Source: Bog-473 sp963850095 (lineage in GTDB: Bacteria > Actinomycetota > Acidimicrobiia > Acidimicrobiales > RAAP-2). Taken from it: a DNA stretch of 64,000 nucleotides. Positions within the stretch are counted from its first letter, which is position 1, and every line of letters begins with the position of its first letter. The position numbers and the translations under genes were made by a program. The stretch lies in assembly GCA_963850095.1 (NCBI GenBank), contig CAWKJX010000005.1, forward strand, positions 248,001-312,000, read 5' to 3'. Shown here in pieces: positions 17,358-25,713 of the stretch. The notes under the pieces were generated by a model. That model ran no database searches. It saw nothing but the letters and a program-made list of their open reading frames with translations, and was not told the origin of the DNA.

Positions 17358-17760
17358 GGGGCGAGGAGAACCACCAGCGGTGGTTCTCGGGGTCCCGGAC
17401 GCCGTACTCACGCAGGCCGTAGTCCTGGTCCGTCGGCTTGTCGTCGATGCGGGCACCCGCCGCCACGCTGCGGGCGTAATGGGCGTCGACGTCGGGCACG
17501 AGGACCGACAGCCCGCCGTGGGAACCCGCGGCACCCCGCGGCGAAACCATCTCGTGCTCTTCGGTCACGCGGTGCAGCCAAATTGCGGCGTCGCCGTTGC
17601 GGACTTCGGCATGGACGACCGTGCCGTCCTCGTCCCGATGTAGACCGCCGGAGGTGAAGCCGAAGACCTCGACGAGGTAGTCGTGCGCCGCCTCGAGGTC
17701 CTCGTACACGAGGACCGGGATCACGGTGCTGCTGGTGGTGATGTCGCTGGTGTTGGTCAT
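17350..17760 (-). CDS. VOC-fold (glyoxalase/bleomycin-resistance-like) protein
   Basis: A 136-residue vicinal-oxygen-chelate protein with one betaalphabetabetabeta repeat set: IPVLVYEDLEAAHDYLVEVFGF, then AEVRNGDAAIWLH, LSVLVPDVDAHYARSVAAGA and YGVRDPENHRWWFSSPL. The ending DPENHRWWF is common in small VOC proteins of unknown substrate. Its ATG overlaps the stop of the upstream AraC-type regulator as ATGA, so the two form a translationally coupled pair. The regulator may sense the compound handled here. Confidence 0.85.
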   Translation of the reverse strand: MTNTSDITTSSTVIPVLVYEDLEAAHDYLVEVFGFTSGGLHRDEDGTVVHAEVRNGDAAIWLHRVTEEHEMVSPRGAAGSHGGLSVLVPDVDAHYARSVAAGARIDDKPTDQDYGLREYGVRDPENHRWWFSSPLS

Positions 17761-18653
17761 GCCCCCCACTCTGCGGCAGGCAACGGCGCGGCGTCTTGTA
17801 CAAACCTGACCTCGGGGACCAGCCCGAGGTCGGCGGCGTACGCGCCCGGCGTCATGCCCGCTAGCGCGACGAAGTCCCGGCTCAGGTGGGACTGGTCGTA
17901 GTAGCCGGCGGCCATGGCCACGTCGGCCAGCGTGCGGCCCGGCGCGGCGTCAACCAGCAGGGCGCCGGCATGCTCGAATCGCAGCAGGCGGGCGTACGTC
18001 TTGGGCGCCACGCCGAGTTGGCGGCGGAACCGCTCGGTGACGTGGCGCCGGCTCCACCCCGTCTCGTCCATCAACGGCTCGACCCGGGCGGCGCCCCGGA
18101 AGGCCGCCAGCTGGTCCCGCAACCATTCGACCTCGGGCGAGAGGGCCGGGCCGGGGTCGGCCCCGCCCAGCTCGGCGTCGAGCAGGTCCAGTCGCGCCGC
18201 CCACGACCCGGGTTCGGCCAATCGCTCCAGCAGGCGCCTGCCGCGGGCGCCCAGCACGTCGTCGAGGGGTACGACGGTGTCGCTCAGCGCCTCGACGTCA
18301 CCGCCGAAGAGCGCCAGCGCGCCCGCCGGCGTCAGCTCGACCTGCACGCCCAGCTGGTGCCCCCGCACCCCCGTCAGGCTCGAACCGGTCTGGTTGCCCA
18401 CGACGAAGGCGCTCAGCCGGCGGGCCGGGCTCCCGACCTCGTCGTCGAACACGTCCATGGGGTCGCCGAAGCCGAGAATGAGGGCTACGCCGTGGCGGCC
18501 CACCTCGCGCCGCAAGAAGTCGGCGTCGGGCCACTCCTCGTACCCGACGTACCGGTACACCACCGCCTCGGAGGGGCCTGAGCCGGCGCGCTGGGCCGTC
18601 TCGTGCACGCCGAGCTCGGACTCCCGGCGGGTCAGGACGAGTCCGTCCGCCAC
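17757..18653 (-). CDS. AraC-family transcriptional regulator
   Basis: A 298-residue regulator. The C-terminal 100 residues contain the paired helix-turn-helix of AraC proteins (ETGWSRRHVTERFRRQLGVAP, then LADVAMAAGYYDQSHLSRDF and the GMTPGAY ending). The N-terminal 180 residues form a probable effector domain. The GTG at 18653 is chosen; the frame continues 13 codons upstream to another GTG, which is less protein-like. It is divergent from the PNPOx-like gene, with 59 bases between starts, so both promoters share that short gap. It is coupled to the VOC gene downstream. Confidence 0.85.
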   Translation of the reverse strand: MADGLVLTRRESELGVHETAQRAGSGPSEAVVYRYVGYEEWPDADFLRREVGRHGVALILGFGDPMDVFDDEVGSPARRLSAFVVGNQTGSSLTGVRGHQLGVQVELTPAGALALFGGDVEALSDTVVPLDDVLGARGRRLLERLAEPGSWAARLDLLDAELGGADPGPALSPEVEWLRDQLAAFRGAARVEPLMDETGWSRRHVTERFRRQLGVAPKTYARLLRFEHAGALLVDAAPGRTLADVAMAAGYYDQSHLSRDFVALAGMTPGAYAADLGLVPEVRFVQDAAPLPAAEWGA

Positions 18654-18712
18654 GCACCCCAGTTTCGCGCAGCTTCTCGGCGGCCCGCGCACCGAAATGC
18701 TGGACTGGCGTC

Positions 18713-19222
18713 ATGCTCGAGACCCCCGAGGAGCTCCATCGCCTGCAGGCACTGCTCGACGCCTCCATGGCGTCGGCCGGCCCGCACCTGCGCGACATCA
18801 TCGCCGAGGAGCGCCGCCTCAACGCGCCGGCGCTGACCGAGTGGCTGCAGGGAATGTGCCTGCTCGTCCTGGCCACGGCGACGGCCGATGGGCGCCCGCT
18901 CACCGCTCCGGTGGACGGCTACTTCCTGCACGGCACGTTCTGGTTCAGCCTGGGCGCCGACGCCGTGCGCGCCCGCCATCTGCGGGTGCGGCCGCACGTG
19001 AGCGCGACGTACCTTCCGGCCGAGGACCTGGCGGTGACGGTGCACGGGACGGCCGAGTGTTTCCCCATCCGCGATCGGGCCTGCGCCGACCTGCGTCAGG
19101 CCATGCTCGACGAGTACGTGCCCCAGCAGGGGCCGTCGTTCTCCGAATGGCTCGAGCACGTCGACGCCGTGGGCGCGCGCATCGTCCCGGAGAAGATGTT
19201 CACGTTCCAGCAGGCCGGCTGA
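18713..19222 (+). CDS. Pyridoxamine 5'-phosphate oxidase-like flavin-binding protein
   Basis: A 169-residue split-barrel protein of the PNPOx-like superfamily, which binds FMN or F420. The core has CLLVLATATADGRPLTAPVDGYFL and FWFSLGADAVRARHLRVRPHVSATYL, the usual strand pattern. A 45-residue helical N-terminus precedes it. The reaction is unknown. It is divergent from the AraC gene and probably under its control, which is inference from position. Confidence 0.8.
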   Translation: MLETPEELHRLQALLDASMASAGPHLRDIIAEERRLNAPALTEWLQGMCLLVLATATADGRPLTAPVDGYFLHGTFWFSLGADAVRARHLRVRPHVSATYLPAEDLAVTVHGTAECFPIRDRACADLRQAMLDEYVPQQGPSFSEWLEHVDAVGARIVPEKMFTFQQAG

Positions 19223-19249
19223 GCGAGCGCCGGCGGGGGAGGTCCCCAG

Positions 19250-19519
19250 CTACTCGGCGGTCTCCGCGGCGTTGAAGCGGCGCACCAGGCGGGACTTGTG
19301 GTTGGCCGCCGTGTTCTTGTGGATCACGCCCTGCGCCGCCGCCTTGTCGATGCGCTTGACGGCCAGGCGGAGCACTTCCGCTGAGTCCTCGGAGCCCTGA
19401 TCGGCCGCCGTCACGGCGCTCTTCGTGCGGGTCCGCATCTCCGCCCGCACCGACTTGTTGCGCAGCCGGCGCTTCTCGTTCTGGCGGTTCCGCTTTATCT
19501 GGCTCTGGATGTTGGCCAC
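19250..19519 (-). CDS. rpsT: Ribosomal protein S20
   Basis: An 89-residue, Lys/Arg-rich helical protein of the 30S subunit body. VANIQSQIKRNRQNEKRRL at the start and GVIHKNTAANHKSRLVRRF near the end are typical S20 segments. The GTG at 19519 is set by AGAGGA seven bases upstream. A TACAGT -10 box on this strand at 19587-19592 gives a leader of about 60 bases. It is divergent from lepA. Confidence 0.97.
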   Translation of the reverse strand: MANIQSQIKRNRQNEKRRLRNKSVRAEMRTRTKSAVTAADQGSEDSAEVLRLAVKRIDKAAAQGVIHKNTAANHKSRLVRRFNAAETAE

Positions 19520-19702
19520 GTGTCGATCCTCTGGGGCTTCTCGAAGGGGTCCGGCGGCAGGCCTGCGGCCTCCGACGCGGAGGACAACTGTAGCAGGTGG
19601 CGGCCCCATTTCGACCTGCGCCACCCGGTCCGGGGGCGACCGGCCCCGCCGGGCAGCCGTCCGACCAGGTACGGCGACCGCGGCCGGTACGATCGACGGA
19701 CC

Positions 19703-21520
19703 GTGCCGCCTCCCGCAACCGTCACCGGGCCCGTTGCGGTCGAGCGCATCCGCAATTTCTCCATCATCAGCCACGTCGACCACGGCAAGTCGACGCTGTC
19801 GGACCGCATCCTCGAGATCACCGGCGCCGTCGACCCCCGGCTGATGCGGGAGCAGTACCTCGACTCCATGGACATCGAGCGGGAGCGGGGGATCACCATC
19901 AAGGCGCAGAACGTGCGGGTCCTCCACCACGGCCACGTCCTGCACCTGATCGACACCCCGGGCCACGTGGACTTCGGCTACGAGGTGTCGCGCTCGCTGG
20001 CCGCCTGCGAGGGCGCCGTGCTCCTGGTCGACGCCAGCCAGGGGATCCAGGCCCAGACCCTGGCCAACTGCTACCAGGCGATAGAGCACAACCTCGAGAT
20101 CGTCCCGGTCCTCAACAAGATCGACCTGCCGGCGGCCGACCCGGTCCGCAGCGCCCTCGAGATAGAGCACGTGCTGGGCCTCCCGGCCGAGGACATCCTC
20201 CAGATCTCGGCCAAGACGGGGGAGGGGGTGCCCGAGCTGCTCGACGCCATCATCGCCCGCATTCCGCCGCCGACCGGTGACGCCGACGCGCCGCTGCGTG
20301 CGCTGATCTTCGACTCCTCCTACGACCAGTACCGGGGCGTGGTCAGCTCCATCCGCATTGTGGACGGCACGCTGCATACCGGGGCGCGGCTGCGCTTCAT
20401 GCAAGCAGCCGCGGTGCACGACATCGAAGAGGTGGGTGTGCGCACGCCCTACTCCGTGCCGGTGGACACGCTGGGACCCGGTGAGGTGGGGTACCTGATC
20501 GCCGGCATAAAGGACGTGGGCGAGGCCCGCTCCGGTGAGACGGTGACTACGGCTCAGCACGGTGCGACGGAGGCGCTGGCCGGCTACCGCGACCCCAAGC
20601 CCATGGTGTTCTGCGGGCTCTATCCCATGGACGGCGACGAGCTGCCCGACCTGCGCGACGCGCTGGAGAAGCTCAAGCTCAACGACGCTTCATTCACCTT
20701 CGAGCCGGAGTCCTCCCACGCGCTCGGCATCGGCTTTCGCTGCGGGTTCCTCGGGCTGCTGCACATGGAGATCGTGCGCGAGCGCCTCGAGCGCGAATTC
20801 GACCTGTCGCTCATCGCCACGGCACCCAGCGTGGCCTACCGGGCCTTCCTGACCGACGGCTCCGAGCTCGACGTGGACAACCCGACCGAGCTGCCCGACG
20901 CCAGCCGCATCGACCACATCGACGAGCCCATGATTCAGGCCACGATCATTACGCCCAGCGAGTACACCGGCACGGTCATGGACCTGTGCCAGGGCAAGCG
21001 GGCCGACATGGTGCGCATGGAGTACCTGTCGCCCGAGCGGGTCGAGCTGGTCTACACCGTGCCGCTGGCCGAGGTGGTCATCGACTTCTTCGACCAGCTC
21101 AAGTCGCGCACCAAGGGCTACGCCTCGCTCGATTACGAGCCCGACACCTACACCACGGCGAACCTGGTGCGGGTCGACATCCTCATCAACCACGCACCGT
21201 GCGACGCCTTCTCGACCATCGTGCACCGCAGCGAGGCCGACAACTACGGCCGCAGAATGGCGGAGAAGCTGCGCGAGCTCATCCCACGCCAGCTCTTCGA
21301 CGTGCCGATCCAGGCGGCCATCGGCGGGCGCATCGTGGCCCGGGAGACGGTCAAGGCCAAGCGCAAGGACGTGCTGGCCAAGTGCTACGGCGGTGACATC
21401 ACCCGCAAGCGCAAACTGCTCGAGAAGCAGAAGGAAGGCAAGAAGAAGATGAAGAACATCGGGCGGGTCGAGGTGCCCCAGGAAGCCTTCATTTCGGCGC
21501 TGCGCCTGGGTGACGACTGA
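19703..21520 (+). CDS. lepA: Elongation factor 4 (LepA) GTPase
   Basis: A ribosome-associated GTPase of 605 residues. G1 is SHVDHGKST near residue 21, G3 DTPGH, G4 NKID near 140. The C-terminus shows the characteristic RKRKLLEKQKEGKKKMK segment followed by VPQEAFISAL. The GTG at 19703 gives the normal family length and is preceded by TACGAT at 19688-19693; the frame continues 61 codons upstream without LepA character. Confidence 0.97.
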   Translation: MPPPATVTGPVAVERIRNFSIISHVDHGKSTLSDRILEITGAVDPRLMREQYLDSMDIERERGITIKAQNVRVLHHGHVLHLIDTPGHVDFGYEVSRSLAACEGAVLLVDASQGIQAQTLANCYQAIEHNLEIVPVLNKIDLPAADPVRSALEIEHVLGLPAEDILQISAKTGEGVPELLDAIIARIPPPTGDADAPLRALIFDSSYDQYRGVVSSIRIVDGTLHTGARLRFMQAAAVHDIEEVGVRTPYSVPVDTLGPGEVGYLIAGIKDVGEARSGETVTTAQHGATEALAGYRDPKPMVFCGLYPMDGDELPDLRDALEKLKLNDASFTFEPESSHALGIGFRCGFLGLLHMEIVRERLEREFDLSLIATAPSVAYRAFLTDGSELDVDNPTELPDASRIDHIDEPMIQATIITPSEYTGTVMDLCQGKRADMVRMEYLSPERVELVYTVPLAEVVIDFFDQLKSRTKGYASLDYEPDTYTTANLVRVDILINHAPCDAFSTIVHRSEADNYGRRMAEKLRELIPRQLFDVPIQAAIGGRIVARETVKAKRKDVLAKCYGGDITRKRKLLEKQKEGKKKMKNIGRVEVPQEAFISALRLGDD

Positions 21521-21528
21521 CGGTCCGC

Positions 21529-22170
21529 TCAGGCCTTGGTGGCGCGCACGAGGACGCCGCGCTTGGTGAGCCACAGGGGAAGCGTCGGGGACTCGGCCCG
21601 CGCCCGGTCGATGGCGTTGTGCCGGCAGTAGGCGCGCACCTCTTCGCGCGTCTCGAGCGGGTAGAAGTGCCCGTCCCAGCCCTCGGTGTCGACCCGACCG
21701 AAGACCGAGGCGACGAGACCGGCCGCCTCCTCGGCATCGAACGTCGTGGGCGGGTAGCCCTCGGGTACCAGCTCCGGGTCGCAGTCACGCCCGGCGCAGC
21801 AGGCGAAGTAGCGGCCACCGGGGCGGAGCACGCGCGCCGCCTCGGTAATGGCCGTGACCGGGTCGTCGAGGTGGTAGAGGCACCACAGATGGGTGACCTC
21901 GGCGAAGGAGCCGGCGGCGAACGGCAGCCGGCGCATGTCGGCCCGGACGACCGGGCGGAACGGATTGGCCGCGAGCTGGGCGGGCGACGCGTCGAGACCG
22001 ACCCAGTGCACGCCCTGGCGGAGTAGCCCAGGGAGCCGGCCTTCGCCACAGCCGGCGTCGAGCAGCGGACCGGCCAGCTCGGGAGCCACTATTTCGGGCA
22101 CGTCCCGCGGCGCCTGCCAGGAGCCCCAGCGCCCCGGGTCGGCGTCGTAGTCGGGCGGCAGGGCGGTCAC
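21529..22170 (-). CDS. Class I SAM-dependent methyltransferase
   Basis: A 213-residue Rossmann-fold methyltransferase. Motif I is LLDAGCGEGRLPGLL (about residues 36-50), an acidic residue ends the next strand (VGLDASP), and the motif IV region is VTHLWCLYHLDDP followed by EAARVLRPGGRYF. The substrate is unknown. The start is GTG. It is convergent with lepA (8 bases between ends) and divergent from hrcA. Confidence 0.85.
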   Translation of the reverse strand: MTALPPDYDADPGRWGSWQAPRDVPEIVAPELAGPLLDAGCGEGRLPGLLRQGVHWVGLDASPAQLAANPFRPVVRADMRRLPFAAGSFAEVTHLWCLYHLDDPVTAITEAARVLRPGGRYFACCAGRDCDPELVPEGYPPTTFDAEEAAGLVASVFGRVDTEGWDGHFYPLETREEVRAYCRHNAIDRARAESPTLPLWLTKRGVLVRATKA

Positions 22171-22272
22171 ACCACCAGGATGCCGCCATCGGGGTGCGAC
22201 CTGCGACGGCTTGACGGACTCGGCCGGTTGGCCGGCCGCGGGGCGACCGACGGTGGCAACGATGCCCGCCCC

Positions 22273-22299
22273 CTGGCACTCGGTAGACTTGAGTGCCAG
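22273..22299 (+). promoter_or_regulatory. CIRCE operator for HrcA with embedded -10 box
   Basis: CTGGCACTC and GAGTGCCAG form a perfect 9-bp inverted repeat with the canonical 9-bp spacer. The spacer holds TAGACT (22284-22289), a good -10 box, so HrcA bound here would occlude RNA polymerase. It lies 8 bases before the hrcA start codon. Confidence 0.93.
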
Positions 22300-22307
22300 G
22301 CACCCCC

Positions 22308-23381
22308 ATGAACGCTCCCACCGACTCCGTCTCCCCCGTCACCGACGCCGAAGGGGAGCGCGCCCTCAACGCTCGTCGCGCTGCCATTCTCGAGGCGGTC
22401 GTCACGGAGTACATCGGCACGGCCGAGCCGGTCGGCTCGGCGCACGTGGCGAACGCACCGGGGGTGCAGGTGTCCTCGGCCACCGTGCGCTCGGAAATGG
22501 TCGCGCTCGAGCGCGAGGGCTACCTCATACAGCCCCACACCAGCGCCGGGCGCATTCCGACCGACAAGGGGTACCGCTTCTTCGTCGACCACCTGACCGC
22601 GCCCGGCGTGCTCGGCCCGGCGCAGCGCCGCCAGGTGTCCCAGTTCTTCGACCAGGTGCACGGCGAAATGGAGACGGTCCTCGAGCGGGCCACCGGCCTG
22701 CTGTCACAGCTCACCTCCTACGCATCGGTGGTGGTCGGCCCGTCCCACGACACCGCGACCATCCGCTCCGTGCAGCTGGTCGGCCTGTCACCGGCGCACG
22801 CGCTCCTCGTCGTCGTCCTCTCCGACGGCGCGGTGGAGAAGCGGACCATCGACCTCGAGACCGAGGTGGCCGACGACGTCCTGGCCGATGCCGGGGCCTT
22901 CTTGTCCGCCCACCTGGTGGGCCACCCCTTGTCGCGCCGCTGGCAGGTGCCCTCCGGCGGGTCGGCCCCGGTCGACGAGCTGGTGGCCGCGGCCCGCTCC
23001 GCCTTCGGCTCCATGGAGGGGGACATGGAGACGGACCACGTCTTCGTGGGTGGTCCGGCCCGCCTGGCCGAGTCCTTCGAGGCCGTCGAGACCGTCCGCG
23101 CCGTCCTGAGCATCCTCGAGGAGCAGCTGGTCGTGGTGAACCTGCTCCGCGACGTCCTCAACAGCGGCCTCTCCGTCGCCATCGGGGCCGAGCACGGCTA
23201 CGCGCCGTTGTCCTCGTGCGCCGTCGTGGTCGCCCCCGTGTCGATCGACGGCCAGGACCTCGGTGCCGTCGGCCTGCTCGGGCCGACCCGCATGGACTAC
23301 CCCCGCGCGCTGGCGGCCGCCCACGTCGTGGGCGAGCGGCTCGGACAGCGCCTGGGCGGGGGGCACGATGTCCGCCGCTGA
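22308..23381 (+). CDS. hrcA: Heat-inducible transcription repressor HrcA
   Basis: A 357-residue repressor that binds CIRCE operators. The N-terminal winged helix contains EYIGTAEPVGSAHVA and SSATVRSEMVALEREGYLIQPHTSAGRIPTDKGYR, the strongest family mark, and a GAF-like effector/dimer domain follows. The ATG at 22308 follows the CIRCE element. The in-frame GTG at 22293 lies inside the operator and is rejected. It is autoregulated with dnaJ; the two genes overlap by 14 bases. Confidence 0.97.
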   Translation: MNAPTDSVSPVTDAEGERALNARRAAILEAVVTEYIGTAEPVGSAHVANAPGVQVSSATVRSEMVALEREGYLIQPHTSAGRIPTDKGYRFFVDHLTAPGVLGPAQRRQVSQFFDQVHGEMETVLERATGLLSQLTSYASVVVGPSHDTATIRSVQLVGLSPAHALLVVVLSDGAVEKRTIDLETEVADDVLADAGAFLSAHLVGHPLSRRWQVPSGGSAPVDELVAAARSAFGSMEGDMETDHVFVGGPARLAESFEAVETVRAVLSILEEQLVVVNLLRDVLNSGLSVAIGAEHGYAPLSSCAVVVAPVSIDGQDLGAVGLLGPTRMDYPRALAAAHVVGERLGQRLGGGHDVRR

Positions 23382-24510
23382 CGCCCTCGGTGACCTCTAC
23401 GAGCTGCTGGGTGTCCGCCCCGACGCCAGCGACGAGGAGATCAAGCGCGCCTACCGGGCCCGCGCCCGCGAGCTGCACCCCGACACCAACCACGGCAACC
23501 CCGAAGCGGAAGCGCGCTTCAAGGAGGTGACCGTCGCCTACGAGGTCCTGCGCGACCCCGAGCGCCGGGCCCGCTACGACCGTTACGGACCCGAGGGCGT
23601 CTTCGGGGGCCAGGGCGGGGTGAGCGGCTTCGGCTTCGAGGGCGGCCTGGGTGACATCTTCGAGGCGTTCTTCGGCTCCATGGCGGGCGGCACCAGCCGA
23701 CGCCGCGGTCCGCAGCCGGGCGCCGACGCCGAGGTGCGTCTCGGTCTCGAGTTCTCCGAGGCCGTGTTCGGGTGCCGCAAGGAGATTTCCGTCCGCTTGC
23801 CGGCCACCTGCTCGACGTGTGCGGGCCGGGGCACGGCACCAGGGACGTCGGCCACGACCTGCGTCGACTGCCAGGGTGCGGGCGAGCTGCGCCGCGTCCG
23901 CCAGTCCCTGCTCGGCCAGGTGGTCACGAGCGTGGCCTGCTCGCGCTGCAGCGGGACGGGCGAAATGATCCAACACCCGTGCGAGGACTGCCGCGGCGAG
24001 GGGCGGCGCATGGAGGAGAGCACCTTCAACGTCGAGGTGCCCGCCGGCGTGGAGGACGGCTCCACGCTGCGGCTGGCCGAGCGGGGGGCGGCCGGACAGC
24101 GCGGCGGCCCGAGCGGCTCGCTGTTCGTCCACCTGGCCGTGGCGCGTGACCCGCGTTTCGAGCGCCAGGGAGACGCCCTCAACACCACACTGACCGTGAG
24201 CCTGGCTCAGGCGGCGCTGGGCCTCGAGACGGAGGTGGAGACCCTCGACGGCCCGCAGCGCCTGACCGTGGTGCCCGGCACGCAGCACGGCCACGTGGAG
24301 CGTCTGCGCGGGCTCGGCGTGCCCCACCTGCGGGGCCGTGGCCGCGGCGACCTGTACGTGCACGTGCTCGTCACCACACCCACGGGCCTCACGCCCGAGC
24401 AGGACGAGCTGCTCCGCCAGTTCGCCGCCTCGCGGGGCGAGGACGTGTCGGCACCGGGGAGCGGTGGCGGCGAGGGTGTGTTCTCGCGCCTGCGCTCCGC
24501 CTTTGGCTAG
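23368..24510 (+). CDS. dnaJ: Chaperone DnaJ (Hsp40)
   Basis: A type I J-protein of 380 residues. The J domain (residues 8-75) has the HPD tripeptide in RARELHPDTN that stimulates DnaK ATPase. A Gly/Phe-rich linker follows, then four CxxCxGxG zinc repeats (CSTCAGRG, CVDCQGAG, CSRCSGTG, CEDCRGEG) and the C-terminal client-binding domains. Position after hrcA and under CIRCE shows it belongs to the HrcA heat-shock regulon; dnaK and grpE are not in this window. Confidence 0.97.
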   Translation: MSAADALGDLYELLGVRPDASDEEIKRAYRARARELHPDTNHGNPEAEARFKEVTVAYEVLRDPERRARYDRYGPEGVFGGQGGVSGFGFEGGLGDIFEAFFGSMAGGTSRRRGPQPGADAEVRLGLEFSEAVFGCRKEISVRLPATCSTCAGRGTAPGTSATTCVDCQGAGELRRVRQSLLGQVVTSVACSRCSGTGEMIQHPCEDCRGEGRRMEESTFNVEVPAGVEDGSTLRLAERGAAGQRGGPSGSLFVHLAVARDPRFERQGDALNTTLTVSLAQAALGLETEVETLDGPQRLTVVPGTQHGHVERLRGLGVPHLRGRGRGDLYVHVLVTTPTGLTPEQDELLRQFAASRGEDVSAPGSGGGEGVFSRLRSAFG

Positions 24511-24538
24511 CGGCGGCTCGGCCTACGCCGCCATTGCC

Positions 24539-25276
24539 GTGCGGGCGGCCGCGGCGGCGCAGGTCTTCGTGGACGATCCGGCCCACGCCGTGGTGGGGGA
24601 GGAGGACGAGCACCACCTCGGGCGCGTGCTCCGGCTGCGCCCGGGTGAAGAGGTCGTCGCCAGCGACGGCGCGGGCGCGTGGTCCCGCACCGTGTGGCGC
24701 GGCGCCGCCGTACTCGAGCCGCTCCGCGACGCCAGCGGCGTGGGGGGCGACGGCAGCGTGCAGTCGGAGGCTCGGTCCGTGCCGGCGCTGACCGTGGCCT
24801 TCGCGCCCACCAAGGGCGAGCGTCCGGAATGGGTGGTGCAGAAGTTGACCGAGCTCGGCATCGACCGGGTCGTGCCGCTGCTGAGCGAGCGGAGCGTCGT
24901 CCGCTGGAGGGGACAACGTGGGGTGGCGGCGGTCGAGCGGTTGCGCCGCGTCGCCCGCGAGGCGGCGGCCCAGTGCCGCCGCGTCTGGCTGCCCGAAGTG
25001 GGCGAGACGGTGCCCTTCGCCCAGCTGGCGTCGCTCGGCGGGACGGGGGAGGTCGTGCTGGCCCAGCTCAGCGGCGACCGGCCGACGCTGGACCAGCGCG
25101 TGGTGGCGGTGGGGCCCGAAGGCGGCTGGAGCGAGGACGAGCTGGCCTCGGGGCTGCCCACCGTCGGGTTCGGGCTGGCTGTGCTGCGGGCCGAGACGGC
25201 GGCCGTCACCGCGGGAGCGCTCTTGGCCTCGCTGCGGACCGGTACCGTGGCCGTAGTGGATGGTCCGCCTCGGTGA
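24539..25276 (+). CDS. rsmE: 16S rRNA (uracil-1498-N3)-methyltransferase RsmE
   Basis: A SPOUT-class methyltransferase of about 245 residues. It has the N-terminal PUA-like part (QVFVDDP, then HHLGRVLRLRPGEEVVASDG), the catalytic domain with TKGERPEWVVQKLTELGID, and the SAM-binding knot VGPEGGWSEDEL and LAVLRAETA. It methylates U1498 in helix 44 of 16S rRNA. The start is uncertain: GTG 24539 is used, and TTG 24503, overlapping the dnaJ stop, is the alternative. It is in the same direction as dnaJ and probably co-transcribed. Confidence 0.93.
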   Translation: MRAAAAAQVFVDDPAHAVVGEEDEHHLGRVLRLRPGEEVVASDGAGAWSRTVWRGAAVLEPLRDASGVGGDGSVQSEARSVPALTVAFAPTKGERPEWVVQKLTELGIDRVVPLLSERSVVRWRGQRGVAAVERLRRVAREAAAQCRRVWLPEVGETVPFAQLASLGGTGEVVLAQLSGDRPTLDQRVVAVGPEGGWSEDELASGLPTVGFGLAVLRAETAAVTAGALLASLRTGTVAVVDGPPR

Positions 25277-25349
25277 GCGAAGGGCATGGTCACGGGCACC
25301 GTCCCGCTGCCGGTAATTTCTCCCGGGTGAGCCGCGTCGAGGATGGTGC

Positions 25350-25706
25350 ATGACCGACTGCCTCTTCTGCAGAATTGTGGACGGCGAGCTCCCGTCCGAC
25401 ATCGTGCACGAGACTCCGACCACGGTGGCCTTCAAGGACATCAATCCGGCCGCGCCCCTGCACGTGCTGGTGGTGCCCCGCCGCCACATCGACGACGCCT
25501 CGGTGGTGACGGCCGAGGACGGCCCGGTCCTGGCTGACATCCTCATGGCGGCGCGCGCCGTGGCCGACCAGGCCGGGCTGGCCACGCCCGACCGGGGCTA
25601 CCGGCTCGTCTTCAACATCGGGCCCGACGCCATGAACTCCGTGGCACACCTCCATCTCCACGTGCTGGGGGGAGAACCGCTGAAGGGGCACTTCGCCGCC
25701 ACATGA
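25350..25706 (+). CDS. HIT-family (HINT-like) nucleotide hydrolase/transferase
   Basis: A 118-residue HIT protein. The histidine triad reads HLHLHVLGG near residue 100, and CLFCRIVDGELP at the N-terminus is typical of the HINT branch, the Cys pair helping bind zinc. Such proteins hydrolyse AMP-linked small molecules such as AMP-lysine or phosphoramidates. It sits 7 bases before the PhoH gene and likely shares its transcript. Confidence 0.93.
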   Translation: MTDCLFCRIVDGELPSDIVHETPTTVAFKDINPAAPLHVLVVPRRHIDDASVVTAEDGPVLADILMAARAVADQAGLATPDRGYRLVFNIGPDAMNSVAHLHLHVLGGEPLKGHFAAT

Positions 25707-25713
25707 CCGCTTC

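Noticed and set aside
13227..17534. A reverse-strand open frame of more than 1,400 codons
   Set aside because: It runs antisense to the thioredoxin, folP2, holA and membrane-protein genes, has no domain, and its composition (Arg/Gly/His-rich) is what high GC produces opposite real genes.
22293..22307. Upstream GTG start for hrcA
   Set aside because: It lies within the right arm of the CIRCE operator and at the predicted transcription start; the ATG at 22308 gives the normal N-terminus.
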